Positions 27,425 to 36,311 of a DNA stretch of 64,000 bases are shown in pieces. Below the pieces are notes generated by a model. It did not search any database, was not told the origin of the DNA, and saw nothing but the letters and a program-made list of their open reading frames with translations. The stretch comes from Paenibacillus humicus NBRC 102415 (GTDB taxonomy: Bacteria > Bacillota > Bacilli > Paenibacillales > Paenibacillaceae), in NCBI RefSeq assembly GCF_004000905.1, contig NZ_BIMD01000016.1, positions 1 to 64,000 of the forward strand. Reading direction: 5' to 3'. The position numbers were made by a program, and so were the translations under genes. Every line of letters starts with the position of its first letter. Position 1 is the stretch's first letter.

Positions 27425-28426
27425 ATGAGCATGAAAAAATGGCTGAACCGCCTCGCCTTGTCCGCCATCGCCTTGGCGCTTGCCCTGCCGCTGCTGTCCG
27501 CCCCGCCTGCCCGGGCCGCGGCCAACGGCTTCTATGTCAGCGGCAGCTCGCTGCTCGATGCGAACGGCAGCAGCTTCGTCATGAGAGGCGTCAACAACCC
27601 GCATATCTGGTTCGACAGCCAGGCTTATGCGGCTCTGACCGACATTGCGGCGAAAGGCGCCAACACGGTGCGCATCGTCTGGAGCACGAGCGGCACCGCC
27701 AGCCGTCTCCAGCAGATCATCGACCGCTGCAAGGCGCTCAAGATGGTTTCCGTCATCGAGCTGCACGATGTGACGGGAAGCAACGACGCGGCCAGACTGA
27801 ACGACATGGCCAAATACTTTGCCCGAAGCGACGTCAAAGCCGTCTTGAACAGCAACGAGAAGTACACACTCGTCAACATCGCCAATGAATGGGGCGGCAG
27901 CGACCTGAGCGACACCGCTTGGCGCGACGCTTATCAGACCGCGATCTCCACGCTCCGGGGCGGCGGCATCAACAATACGATCGTCATCGACGGCTCCGGC
28001 TGGGGTCAGAACTCTTCCCCGATCAAAGCCTACGGCAAAACGCTGCTCAACTACGATCCGAAGCATAACGTCATGTTCTCCATCCATATGTACGGCTCCT
28101 GGAACGACTCCAGCCGCATCGGCACCGAGCTGCAGGCGATCAAAAACCTCGGCCTCGCCGTCACGGTCGGAGAATTCGGCTACAACTACAACAACGGCAG
28201 CAACAACCTGGGCTGCAAGGTGAACGCCCAGGAAGTACTGAACCAGGCGCAGGCCAAAGGCATCGGCTACCTGGCCTGGTCATGGACGGGCAACGACAGC
28301 GCGAACGCCTGGCTTGATCTGGCCAGCAGCTCCGACTGGAAGACGCTGACCTCCTGGGGCAGCCTCGTATTCAACGGCACGAACGGCATCGCCTCCACGA
28401 GCAAGAAAGCGACCGTATTCGGATGA
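27425..28426 (+). CDS. Secreted endo-beta-1,4-mannanase, GH5 subfamily 8
   Basis: A 333-residue preprotein. ATG 27425 follows AAAGGAGAG by eight bases; a TTG directly before it is less likely. The signal peptide is about residues 1-32 (cleavage near ARA-AA). The mature enzyme is a single GH5 TIM barrel without a carbohydrate-binding module. It has 'FVMRGVNNPHIWF', the acid/base Glu in 'LVNIANEWGGS', 'MFSIHMYGSW', and the nucleophile Glu in 'VGEFGYNYN'. This pattern is that of alkaliphilic Bacillus mannanases. It is monocistronic, and its cre-like box suggests sugar repression. It would open hemicellulose mannan outside the cell. Confidence 0.92.
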   Translation: MSMKKWLNRLALSAIALALALPLLSAPPARAAANGFYVSGSSLLDANGSSFVMRGVNNPHIWFDSQAYAALTDIAAKGANTVRIVWSTSGTASRLQQIIDRCKALKMVSVIELHDVTGSNDAARLNDMAKYFARSDVKAVLNSNEKYTLVNIANEWGGSDLSDTAWRDAYQTAISTLRGGGINNTIVIDGSGWGQNSSPIKAYGKTLLNYDPKHNVMFSIHMYGSWNDSSRIGTELQAIKNLGLAVTVGEFGYNYNNGSNNLGCKVNAQEVLNQAQAKGIGYLAWSWTGNDSANAWLDLASSSDWKTLTSWGSLVFNGTNGIASTSKKATVFG

Positions 28427-28554
28427 GCCGCTGAAAAAGTTGTCGCTGCGTGCGCGAATCATTCTTCCGGCCCCATTCCTTTCTCCAGAACGATTCCGCG
28501 CCCTTCGCTTGTTTTTCAGCAGCCTCTATCCTGATCTCTGTCCTTCCTGCATCC

Positions 28555-28595
28555 GGCGGCCGAACGATTGCGTTCGGCTGCCTTTTTCTTTTTTT
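28555..28595 (+). terminator. Terminator downstream of the mannanase
   Basis: A 12-bp stem GGCGGCCGAACG / CGTTCGGCTGCC (one G.U pair) with a four-base loop, then T5-C-T9. It lies about 130 bases past the stop. Confidence 0.85.
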
Positions 28596-28618
28596 CAACA
28601 TCTCTCCAGGCTTCTCGT

Positions 28619-28627
28619 TGGTATAAT
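28619..28627 (+). promoter_or_regulatory. Extended -10 promoter of the LOG gene
   Basis: TGGTATAAT is an extended -10 (TGn-TATAAT). It is 32 bases before the TTG start at 28660, and no strong -35 is present. Confidence 0.55.
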
Positions 28628-28659
28628 GAGAGGACAGCTTTTAGGGGAGGTAGATGCAT

Positions 28660-29241
28660 TTGAATGCAATCGCGGTATTTTGCGGATCCAGCATGGGCGC
28701 CAGGCCGACCTATGCCGAAGGAGCGGCCAGACTCGGCTCGGAGCTGGCGCGCAGGGGCATCACCCTCGTCTATGGCGGGGCAAGCGTCGGCATCATGGGA
28801 GTGCTTGCCGATTCCGTTCTGCAGGCGGGCGGCCAGGTCATCGGCGTCATTCCAACGATGCTGGAGGAAAGGGAGATTTCCCATCGAGGACTGACCGAGC
28901 TGATCGTGGTCGGGTCCATGCACGAAAGAAAGCTGAAAATGTCCGAGCTCGCGGACGGATTCATCGCGATGCCCGGCGGCCCGGGCACGATGGAAGAGCT
29001 GTTCGAGATCTTCACCTGGGGACAGCTCGGCCTGCACCGCAAGCCGATCGGCTTGCTGAACGTGGACGGCTACTACGACGGACTGATCTCTTTCTTCGGC
29101 CATATGAACAAGGAGCAGTTCCTCCAGGACAAATACTTGTCGATGGCGCTGTCGGATTCCGACCCGGCCTCGCTTCTGGACACATTCGCTGCGTATACGC
29201 CTCCGGAGGTCAAGACGTACATCAAGAATAGCCAGACGTAA
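28660..29241 (+). CDS. LOG-family protein (cytokinin-type nucleotide phosphoribohydrolase), YvdD-like
   Basis: A 193-residue protein. TTG 28660 has AGGGGAGG nine bases upstream; ATG 28654 is only three bases from that site and less likely. It has the Rossmann-like LOG fold with 'CGSSMG', 'LVYGGASVGIMG', 'MHERK' and the signature 'MPGGPGTMEEL', which binds the phosphoribosyl group and carries the catalytic Arg/Glu. Members release a purine base from nucleoside 5'-monophosphates, including cytokinin precursors in plants and some bacteria. In Bacillus YvdD the physiological role is unclear. It has a single-gene unit with its own promoter. Confidence 0.92.
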   Translation: MNAIAVFCGSSMGARPTYAEGAARLGSELARRGITLVYGGASVGIMGVLADSVLQAGGQVIGVIPTMLEEREISHRGLTELIVVGSMHERKLKMSELADGFIAMPGGPGTMEELFEIFTWGQLGLHRKPIGLLNVDGYYDGLISFFGHMNKEQFLQDKYLSMALSDSDPASLLDTFAAYTPPEVKTYIKNSQT

Positions 29242-29279
29242 CCGCCGAACGGCACGGCTCCATCTATGCAGGGCCAAGC

Positions 29280-29318
29280 AAAAAGGCATTCGGACGCGAG
29301 CGGCGTCGGAATGCCTTT
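29280..29318 (-). terminator. Bidirectional terminator between LOG and ars genes
   Basis: A stem AAAGGCATTCgGACGC / GCGTCgGAATGCCTTT. On the minus strand TTTTTGC follows, and it ends the ars operon. It may also stop the LOG transcript. Confidence 0.8.
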
Positions 29319-29340
29319 GCTGCCTGTTGAAAAACAAGCA

Positions 29341-29788
<448 letters not shown>

Positions 29789-29799
<11 letters not shown>

Positions 29800-31204
29800 A
29801 GGACGGGATATCCCCTTTCCTTTTTGATTTTGACCTTGCAATCAGCAGCCAGCCGAAGGCTGCAAAGATCAGAACAGCGCCCGCATTCGCAAGCCAGACA
29901 TGAATGACATTCAAGGACAGGAACGATAGCCACAAATAGAGTCCGGACAAAGTAATGAGCAGCGTCGGAACCGTAAGCGCGATTCCCGTTTTGAAATAAT
30001 ACCCCCAGCCGATGCGCAAGCCTTTGCGGGAAAGGACATGCAGCCAGAGGAGAGTCGCCAGCGAGCCGATCGGCGTAATTTTCGGCCCAAGATTGGAGCC
30101 GATGACGTTGGCATATATCATCGCTTCCCGAATGACGCCGCTAGTCTTCGTCGCCTGGATAGCCAGCGCATCGATCATGACCGTCGGAAGATTGTTCATG
30201 ACGGAGGACAGCACCGCTGCGATGAACCCTGCAGCTATGCTCGTCATCAGCAAGCCTTGCCGGCCGATGGCTTCGAACAAGGAAGTCAGCGAGTCCATCA
30301 GCCCTGCATTCCGAAGGCCGTATACGACGACGTACATCCCGATTGAAAAGATGACGATCGACCACGGAGCGCCTTTGACCAGCTTCCGGACATCCACCTC
30401 CGGGCTCCTTCGTACGGCTGCCAGAAACAGGAGCGCTATCGCTCCGGCCGGTATGGAAACCGGAACATGCAGCCAGCCGCTGGCAAAGTACGTGATCGGA
30501 AGAGCCGCCAGCACGATCCAGGCGAGCTTGAACAGCCGGGGATCCTTGATGGCGTCCCGCGGATTTTTCAGCTCGCCGACCGTATAGCTGCCGCGGATGC
30601 TTTTCCGGTAGAACAGGTACAGCACGAGCAGGCTGGCCGCTATGGAGAACAGCGATGGAACGATCATGCGGCTGGCGTATTCGTCAAAAGAGATGCCGAA
30701 AAAATCGGCGGAGACGATATTGACGAGATTGCTGACGACAAGCGGCAAGGATGCGGTGTCCGCAATGAAGCCGCTCGCCATGACGAAAGGCAGAACCATC
30801 CGATCGTCGAACCGGAGCGCGCGCACCACCGCCAGTACGATCGGAGTCATGATGAGCGCGGCTCCGTCGTTTGCGAACAGAGCCGATACGGCCGCCCCCA
30901 GCAATATCATATAAATGAACATGAGCAGGCTGCTTCCGCCGGCCAGCCGAGCCATATGCAGGGCGGACCATTCAAAAAAGCCGATCTCGTCCAAAGCAAG
31001 CGAGATCAGGATGATGGCGACGAAAGCCAGCGTCGCGTTCCATACGATTCCCGTTACCGCCGCCACATCCTCAAGGGTAACGACTTGAAAGAGCAAGGCG
31101 GCAATCGCTCCCCCGGCGGCCGGCCAGCCGATGCCGAGTCCTTTGGGCTGCCAAATGACGAATAGTAGTGTAATTGCAAATAGAATTGCTGCCGTGATTG
31201 CCAT
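29789..31204 (-). CDS. arsB: Arsenite efflux membrane protein, ArsB type
   Basis: A 471-residue membrane protein with about a dozen predicted helices. Family-specific stretches are '[17 protein letters not shown]', '[20 protein letters not shown]' and '[13 protein letters not shown]'. It exports arsenite or antimonite using the proton gradient. The protein is about 40 residues longer than typical ArsB. The extra C-terminal piece ('[20 protein letters not shown]' and a Lys/Arg-rich end) looks like one additional membrane helix. It lies 13 bases behind arsR and overlaps arsC. Confidence 0.94.
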
Positions 31205-31217
31205 CTTTGACCCCTCT

Positions 31218-31532
31218 TTATTCCCCGCAGCCCTTCAACCGGTTCAGCCGTTCGGTTTGCGGCGGGATGCAGCTTAAAATCGATTCCACATGAGATTTGT
31301 CTTCCAGGCTTAAAGAATAGTAGATCCAGGTCCCTCTGCGGGATTCCTTCACGAATCCGGCCTCCTTGAGCTTCCTCAGATGCTGGCTGACGCCAGGCTG
31401 GGACAATCCGACCAGCTCGACAAGATCGCACACGCACAACTCCCGCTCCCGAAGGCAGGCAAGGATCATGAGCCTTGATTTGTCCCCCAATAGCTTCAAA
31501 TGTCCGGTTAATTGTTCCATCCTAGCTTCCAC
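31218..31532 (-). CDS. arsR: ArsR-family metalloregulatory repressor
   Basis: A 104-residue winged-helix repressor. GTG 31532 has GGAGG six bases upstream; ATG 31520 is an alternative. 'ELCVCDLVELVGLSQPGVSQHLRKL' (shortened: ELCVCDL...SQPGVSQHL) holds the Cys-Val-Cys arsenite sensor in helix alpha-3 next to the recognition helix. A further Cys pair near the C-terminus ('LSCIPP', 'KGCGE') could add ligands. It represses its own arsRBC operon by binding the inverted repeat over the promoter until arsenite is bound. Confidence 0.95.
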   Translation of the reverse strand: MEARMEQLTGHLKLLGDKSRLMILACLRERELCVCDLVELVGLSQPGVSQHLRKLKEAGFVKESRRGTWIYYSLSLEDKSHVESILSCIPPQTERLNRLKGCGE

Positions 31533-31562
31533 TTTGCACCTCCAGCATGAACTTCCCTTGCT

Positions 31563-31604
31563 ATTATATTAGCGATCATTTATATAAACAATTGCTAATA
31601 TAAT
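31563..31604 (-). promoter_or_regulatory. ars promoter and operator
   Basis: On the minus strand TTGTTT (31586-31591), a 17-base spacer and TATAAT (31563-31568) form a good promoter. It is bracketed by a perfect 11-bp inverted repeat ATTATATTAGC / GCTAATATAAT (31563-31573, 31594-31604). The left arm contains the -10, and the right arm lies just upstream of the -35, so ArsR binding would block RNA polymerase. Confidence 0.8.
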
Positions 31605-31932
31605 TTGCCGTCTTTTTATATGTTGAAAATTCGGATGAAATTCACCTTGACCCTGGAACTGGAGATTACCTGGTATCACTGGCAAAGGAGAGTCAACAAG
31701 TTTAGCTCTATCGGTTTGACTAAAGTAAATCGACATTCCTTATATGTGCACTGCGCCTTGCACATAATCGGAGAAGAATGACTTCTTTCTTCCATGCGTT
31801 CAACTGTTCGGACCTTCTTTGGCGGCATAGAAAAATCCCCCCCGATCAACAGCGCCGAGTTCATGATGGCATGAACTCTTTTTCACTGTCTGCCATGAGG
31901 GGATCATATCCTCCTGTCATGCTCATAGAAGA
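31605..31932. other. Intergenic region without a supported gene
   Basis: An AT-rich stretch between the ars promoter and the sugar cluster. It contains a 62-codon minus-strand frame (31676-31864) with no recognised similarity, no ribosome site and poor codon pattern, and a lone TTGACC at 31647. No terminator with a T-run is seen for the gene ending at 31933. Confidence 0.4.
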
Positions 31933-32694
31933 TTAAACCAGACCAGCCTCTTTCAAATTAAGGTAACTGACCAGCACCGTTTCGAATGCGGTCAAGTTGC
32001 GCAGCTGATCCTGCTCGACTGTCATCCATTCGACCCCGCCGATTTCACTGGCCGCCCGGATCGAGTCGTGGATGCTGACGATGCCGGTTCCGACTGCCGT
32101 CCATTTGCCGACCACGTCCGTCCCATAAACATCCTTGATATGTATGGCGGGGACGCGGCCTGCCATTTTGCGCAAGATGTGAGCCGGATCGGCTCCGCCG
32201 ACTGTTATCCAAGCCACATCCATGCGGAAATACAACGCTTTCGGATCGGTATGCTCCGCCAGAATGTCCAGCGCATACAGGCCGTTGAAGGTGGTTTTGA
32301 ACTCGTGATCGTGGTTATGGTAGCACAGCTTCAACCCTTCGGCAGCGAGCCGTGCGCCTGCGGCATTGTACAGCTCGGCGTCGCGCAGCAGCTCCTCTTT
32401 CGAGTTGCAGGGCGCCCACCATAAGGTGACATGGGAAGTTTCCAAGGACAACGCTTCCTCAATGATTTTGTCGAGGTCGTTGCGCAAATGATCCAGGCTC
32501 GCGCTATGAGTGGCTACTTGCAAACCGAGCTCATGAAACCGTCTGACATTGGCTTTCACATCTCCTTGCAGAAGCTCTCCGGCTCCTTCGATGCCTTCAT
32601 AGCCGATCTCAGCCACGCGCTGCATCGTTCCCCAAAAATCCTTTTCCGCTTCTTCCTTAATCAAGCCGATAAGACCTAGCTTCGGTCTGTTCAT
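31933..32694 (-). CDS. Sugar-phosphate isomerase/epimerase-like TIM-barrel protein
   Basis: A 253-residue protein. ATG 32694 follows AAGGAG by eight bases. The xylose-isomerase-like barrel shows likely metal ligands in 'LCYHNHDHEF' (His/Asp), 'YFRMDVAWI' (Asp), 'AIHIKDVYG' (His/Asp) and 'MTVEQDQ' (Glu). This short form is typical of IolE/IolH-like or 3-keto-sugar processing proteins. It is the last gene of the minus-strand series 36009-31933. It probably acts on the keto-sugar made by the dehydrogenases there. Confidence 0.85.
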   Translation of the reverse strand: MNRPKLGLIGLIKEEAEKDFWGTMQRVAEIGYEGIEGAGELLQGDVKANVRRFHELGLQVATHSASLDHLRNDLDKIIEEALSLETSHVTLWWAPCNSKEELLRDAELYNAAGARLAAEGLKLCYHNHDHEFKTTFNGLYALDILAEHTDPKALYFRMDVAWITVGGADPAHILRKMAGRVPAIHIKDVYGTDVVGKWTAVGTGIVSIHDSIRAASEIGGVEWMTVEQDQLRNLTAFETVLVSYLNLKEAGLV

Positions 32695-32742
32695 TTCGCC
32701 CGCTCCTTGTCGTTTTTGTCCTTTGACGGAAAAGCTCCGCTC

Positions 32743-32984
32743 TCAAGCGCGAAGCGCTTTGAGATGGGATAGCTCGGGTTCCTCTTCCGGAACCAGACAG
32801 TCGTTGACATTTCGGTACAGGCCTACCATCTGTTCATTCGGCTCGCCGGTCTCTACTGGTGGCTTCCACGACGGGTCTGCACGGCTCGCGGATATCTACA
32901 TCCCATAACACCGTTATCAAACACAACGATGGCATGCTCGCCTTTCCCGCAGCCGATAAAAGCCACACGATTTGAGTGGCTCAT
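32743..32984 (-). pseudogene. Decayed Gfo/Idh-like dehydrogenase remnant
   Basis: The region between two intact genes keeps coding traces in two frames. From ATG 32984 it reads MSHSNRVAFIGCGKG, like the start of a Gfo/Idh Rossmann domain, and runs into 'EHAIVVFDNGVMG', which belongs to the middle of such proteins. A second frame then ends with 'EPNEQMVGLYRNVNDC...LKALRA' at TGA 32743-32745, resembling a C-terminal segment. The pieces are out of frame, and most of a 350-residue protein is missing. I interpret it as a gene reduced by internal deletions. Identification is by pattern only. Confidence 0.5.
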
Positions 32985-32999
32985 TTCCAATCCTTCCAT

Positions 33000-33845
33000 T
33001 TATTCACGCAATGCCGCAGCGGAAACGTACACATACCGCTCGAACCGCGCCATGACATGGCTTTTCTGCGTCGGATGCCGGTCATACAAATAGTCGATAA
33101 AATAACCCGGGTGCTCCGAATTTCCTGCGAACATATCGTAATGCAGCGGAATGACCGTGTCGAAGCGAGCTGCGACCGAGAGCTCTGCCGCTTCCCTATA
33201 ATTCATGTTGCCTACGATATTCCTCGCCATGCGGAATGGGTCGCGCCCGTTGATCGGCAGCATGCCGAGGCCGATCGATTCGGCCTGCAGCAGCTCGATC
33301 AGTCCGGGATATACGGTGGTGTCTCCGGCGTGGTACATCGTAACGCCGTTCAGCTCCACGACATAGCCTACGAAGCGATGGTCCAGATCATCATCGTATT
33401 CCAGCTCCTCATGGGCGGAGGGCAGCGGTTTGATCCGGAACCCAGGCCCGTTCCACCACTCGTTCGTTCGCGCCGAGAGCAGCTTGTCCGGTCGGACTCC
33501 GAGCCGGAGCATGTCCTCCCGACAATATCCCGGAGCCATGTAGACCGGGTCGCTGTGGGCTTCGGCCAACGCGGAAACCGTGTCCGGATCCAAATGATCC
33601 ATATGGTCATGGGTTATGAGCACATACTGTGCATTCGTCATTTGCTGCGGCTTCAGCGGCGGCTCGAACGCCCGATGCGGCGAGGGCGTCAAATACGGAT
33701 CGATGTAAATGACCACATCCCCTCCCTTGACGACGACGCTGCATTGGCCGAGAAACCATACCGCCAGCATGCCGAACGGTACACGGGTGTCGTCGATCTC
33801 TTGGATCAGCGCTTCTCCGATTCGTGTCGATGATTGGTTCGTCAT
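33000..33845 (-). CDS. Metallo-beta-lactamase-fold hydrolase, UlaG-like
   Basis: A 281-residue protein. The start at 33845 overlaps the stop of the SDR gene by four bases. It has the MBL zinc motif 'LITHDHMDHLD', a downstream metal ligand region 'MYHAGDTTVYPG', and the UlaG-type features 'LGMLPINGRDP' and 'TVIPLHYDMF'. UlaG opens the lactone ring of L-ascorbate 6-phosphate. In this cluster with dehydrogenases and an isomerase-like protein, a sugar lactonase role for a dehydrogenase product is a reasonable inference. Confidence 0.85.
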   Translation of the reverse strand: MTNQSSTRIGEALIQEIDDTRVPFGMLAVWFLGQCSVVVKGGDVVIYIDPYLTPSPHRAFEPPLKPQQMTNAQYVLITHDHMDHLDPDTVSALAEAHSDPVYMAPGYCREDMLRLGVRPDKLLSARTNEWWNGPGFRIKPLPSAHEELEYDDDLDHRFVGYVVELNGVTMYHAGDTTVYPGLIELLQAESIGLGMLPINGRDPFRMARNIVGNMNYREAAELSVAARFDTVIPLHYDMFAGNSEHPGYFIDYLYDRHPTQKSHVMARFERYVYVSAAALRE

Positions 33846-34612
33846 AAGCCCAGCCCTCCATTGATATGCAGCTCGGTGCCTGTTACTTGGCTCGATTCAT
33901 CGGACAATAGATAGACGGTTCCATAGGCCATATCTTCAGGAGTCTGCATGCGGCCGGAAGGGACATGCGTCAATGCCTTCCTATGCAAATCGTCCTCGCT
34001 TATGCCCATGTTCTGATGGAGTTCGATTTCCCCTTCGGAAGCTACCCAGCCGACAGTGACCCAGTTCGAGCGGATGCGGTCTCTTCCGTAGTGGGCTGCG
34101 ATGTGGCGGTTCAACGTAAGCATAGCTCCCTTGGAGCAGGAGTAGGCGGCCAACTCTTTTGCGCCCTTGTAGCCGTTCGTCGAGCCCATATGAACGATAG
34201 AGCCTCCCCCGGTTTTCTGCATGGATTGAATGGCGTACATGGAGCAGAAGAATGCGCCTTTCATGTTGACGGCAAAAATCGAGTCGAACAGCTCCTCCGA
34301 CGTATTCACCATCGAGCCTCTTGGGAAAATGCCGGCGTTGTTGACAAGACCGTCAACTCTGCCGTACCTGCCCACCGTCTCATCGATCAGCTGCTTGCAC
34401 GCCGCTTCCCGGCTGATGTCCCCTTGGACAAACAACGCCTCCGCGTCATGGACGTCCTTCATCTCTTTTACAGCTCTGGCGCCGTCCTGCTCATTCCTCC
34501 CGCCTACTACTACCGTGGCGCCTTCCATGGCGCACATCATAGCGACTCCCTTGCCGATGCCCTTCGTTCCGCCTGTTACGACGATCACCTTGCCATCAAG
34601 CCGTCTCCCCAT
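33842..34612 (-). CDS. Short-chain dehydrogenase/reductase
   Basis: A 256-residue classical SDR. ATG 34612 follows AAAGGGG. Features are 'VVTGGTKGIGKG' (cofactor), 'NNAGIF', Ser in 'MGSTNG', the active-site 'YSCSKGAM' (YxxxK) and the C-terminal 'TELHINGGLGL'. It is probably NAD(P)-dependent oxidation or reduction of a sugar or sugar acid. It is coupled to the UlaG-like gene downstream. A stretch of coding remnants separates it from the Gfo/Idh gene upstream. Confidence 0.9.
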   Translation of the reverse strand: MGRRLDGKVIVVTGGTKGIGKGVAMMCAMEGATVVVGGRNEQDGARAVKEMKDVHDAEALFVQGDISREAACKQLIDETVGRYGRVDGLVNNAGIFPRGSMVNTSEELFDSIFAVNMKGAFFCSMYAIQSMQKTGGGSIVHMGSTNGYKGAKELAAYSCSKGAMLTLNRHIAAHYGRDRIRSNWVTVGWVASEGEIELHQNMGISEDDLHRKALTHVPSGRMQTPEDMAYGTVYLLSDESSQVTGTELHINGGLGL

Positions 34613-34650
34613 GTTGATCCCCTTTCAGCGTACAACGCGCCTATTAATCG

Positions 34651-34878
34651 TTATACAAGTTGGACGTAGGATTCCAACAATGACTGCACAGTCGGAATGT
34701 ACGTTGGATCGCTGTAGAGTCCCGAATTTCTTCATGATCTCCTTACTAGGGAGAAATTCGGTTCTCAAGGCGACGCGTTTCAGGCCTCAATGCGGTAGGC
34801 ACGGACCTCGGATTCCAACCCGTACCGCGCTGTATCAAGAGCGCTTTTGCCCCCGGAATTGAAATTGACGGCTCCTTG
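34651..34878 (-). pseudogene. Degenerate coding remnants between the Gfo/Idh and SDR genes
   Basis: AAGGAG follows the upstream gene's stop directly, but no start codon is found behind it. One frame reads 'SALDTARYGLESEVRAYRIEA' then stops at 34780-34782. Another reads 'IPTVQSLLESYVQLV' then stops at 34651-34653. Both look like true protein tails rather than random sequence, and the spacing matches an operon gene worn down by deletion. The family cannot be named. Confidence 0.35.
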
Positions 34879-36009
34879 CTACAGATCCAGCTGATTGTAT
34901 TTCAATCCAAGCGGCAGCGGCGCAGGACGTTCAACCTTCGTTTGGAGATGCACATGCCGGTTCGTCTCCGAAGCCTCTAAGATACCGAGTGAAATGTCCA
35001 AAATGTGCTCGGCCAAGCGGCCGCTCGCCCGATTAGGCCTGCCGCTGCGAATCGCATACGCCATATCGGCAACGCCCAGCCCTCGGCTGTCTTCCGTAAA
35101 TCCGTGCGAAAGCGGAAGCTCCTTTACTTCACCGCTGCGGGACTGGATGGTCAGCAAGCTGCCCAGTCCGGATACAGGACCGAAAAAGTTCGGATCCGGT
35201 ACTGTCATATTACCTTCGGTACCGAATATTTCCAGCCTCGGCTTGTAGCCAAAGCTTTCCTTGGCAGCTTGCAAGCTTGCAACCGCACCGCTGTGGAAGT
35301 CCAGTACGGCCGTAATGTTGGTAGGCGCTTCTACCGGGACGATGTCGCCGCAACGCGGAGATTTGGGGTTCTGAATGATGATTTCATGGCGGAGCTGCTG
35401 GGCGGAACCGGTCACTCTCCGAACGGGACCCAGCAAATGGACCAGTGCCGTCAAATAATACGGTCCCATATCCAGTAGAGGGTCGCCGCCGAGCTTCAAG
35501 AAATGGTGGAAATTCGGATGCATGCCGGCTTCGGCATTCCCCATAATGATCGTTGCATTCGCGGCATACGGGGTTCCGATCCAGCCTTCATCGATGAGCT
35601 TGCGGCAAGTTTGCAGCGCACCGCCCAAGAAGGTATCTGGAGCGCAGCCGACGAGCAGGCCTTTGGACTCCGCAATCGACAGCACCTCTCGTGCATCTTC
35701 CCTTGTCAGAGCGAATGGCTTCTCCGTATAAACATGCTTGCCGGCATGGAGCGCCGTGATATTGATCGCCGCATGCGCTGCCGGGGCCGTTAAATTGAGA
35801 ACGATTTCAATTTCCGGATCGGCAAGCAGCTCGTCGACTGAGCATGCTGCAGGAACGTTGAATTCTTCCGCACGCTTCTTGGCAAGCTCAGGCACCAGAT
35901 CGGCACATGCGACGAGGTCCACGGCATGATCGAACACTTGCGTCAAATTTTTCAAATAAATTCCGCTGATCATTCCGCAGCCGATGAGGCCTGCTTTTAC
36001 CCTATGCAT
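34879..36009 (-). CDS. Gfo/Idh/MocA-family NAD(P)-dependent oxidoreductase
   Basis: A 376-residue protein. ATG 36009 is chosen with AGG eight bases upstream; GTG 36018 is possible. The Rossmann motif is 'AGLIGCGMISGIYLKN', the catalytic lysine lies in 'HVYTEKPFALT', and the substrate domain has 'LLDMGPYYLTALVHLLG' with the conserved Asp and a Tyr in place of the usual His. It is the first gene of a minus-strand cluster with an SDR, a UlaG-like hydrolase and an isomerase-like protein, and likely starts a sugar oxidation route. Confidence 0.88.
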   Translation of the reverse strand: MHRVKAGLIGCGMISGIYLKNLTQVFDHAVDLVACADLVPELAKKRAEEFNVPAACSVDELLADPEIEIVLNLTAPAAHAAINITALHAGKHVYTEKPFALTREDAREVLSIAESKGLLVGCAPDTFLGGALQTCRKLIDEGWIGTPYAANATIIMGNAEAGMHPNFHHFLKLGGDPLLDMGPYYLTALVHLLGPVRRVTGSAQQLRHEIIIQNPKSPRCGDIVPVEAPTNITAVLDFHSGAVASLQAAKESFGYKPRLEIFGTEGNMTVPDPNFFGPVSGLGSLLTIQSRSGEVKELPLSHGFTEDSRGLGVADMAYAIRSGRPNRASGRLAEHILDISLGILEASETNRHVHLQTKVERPAPLPLGLKYNQLDL

Positions 36010-36143
36010 CAACATCACCTATTCTTTCTTCGACTTTTTCCATAATAAAGAAATTTTAACGCATTCTTATTCTATCACGGTGTAGCCTGCTTGGCCCTTC
36101 TGAAAATGCTCGATCAAACAGCAAATAGAAGCACGCCCATGTG

Positions 36144-36185
36144 ACCCGAGAAAGGGACACTTTGAAAAAGTGCCCTTTCTCGGGT
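36144..36185. repeat. Long hairpin, copy 1 of a related pair
   Basis: A perfect 13-bp stem ACCCGAGAAAGGG / CCCTTTCTCGGGT, with inner CACTT/AAGTG pairing, followed by TCTTT. No plus-strand gene ends here. A similar stem with the GAGAA-GGG / CCCTTTCT core lies at 58653-58693. Confidence 0.6.
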
Positions 36186-36260
36186 TCTTTGTGTCAGTTC
36201 TCATAAGCCCAAGGAAAGCTTGAACCGTTGGTAATATTATTGAGGCGTTAGTCAATCATC

Positions 36261-36300
36261 AAAAAAACGAAGCAGAATGTTTAGGTCGACTTCGTTTTTT
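36261..36300 (-). terminator. Terminator of nrdJ
   Basis: AAAACGAAG ... CTTCGTTTT with A- and T-runs on both sides (36261-36267, 36295-36300), 12 bases after the nrdJ stop. It is symmetrical, so it can act on both strands. Confidence 0.75.
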
Positions 36301-36311
36301 GCTTTCTACTG

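Noticed and set aside
31647-31679. TTGACC followed by CTGGAACTGGAG and CCTGG, recalling a MerR-type promoter with a long spacer
   Set aside because: The dyad is imperfect, the -10 is poor, and no plus-strand gene follows.
31676-31864. A 62-codon minus-strand frame between ars and the sugar cluster
   Set aside because: No ribosome site, no recognised similarity, and composition like the surrounding non-coding DNA.
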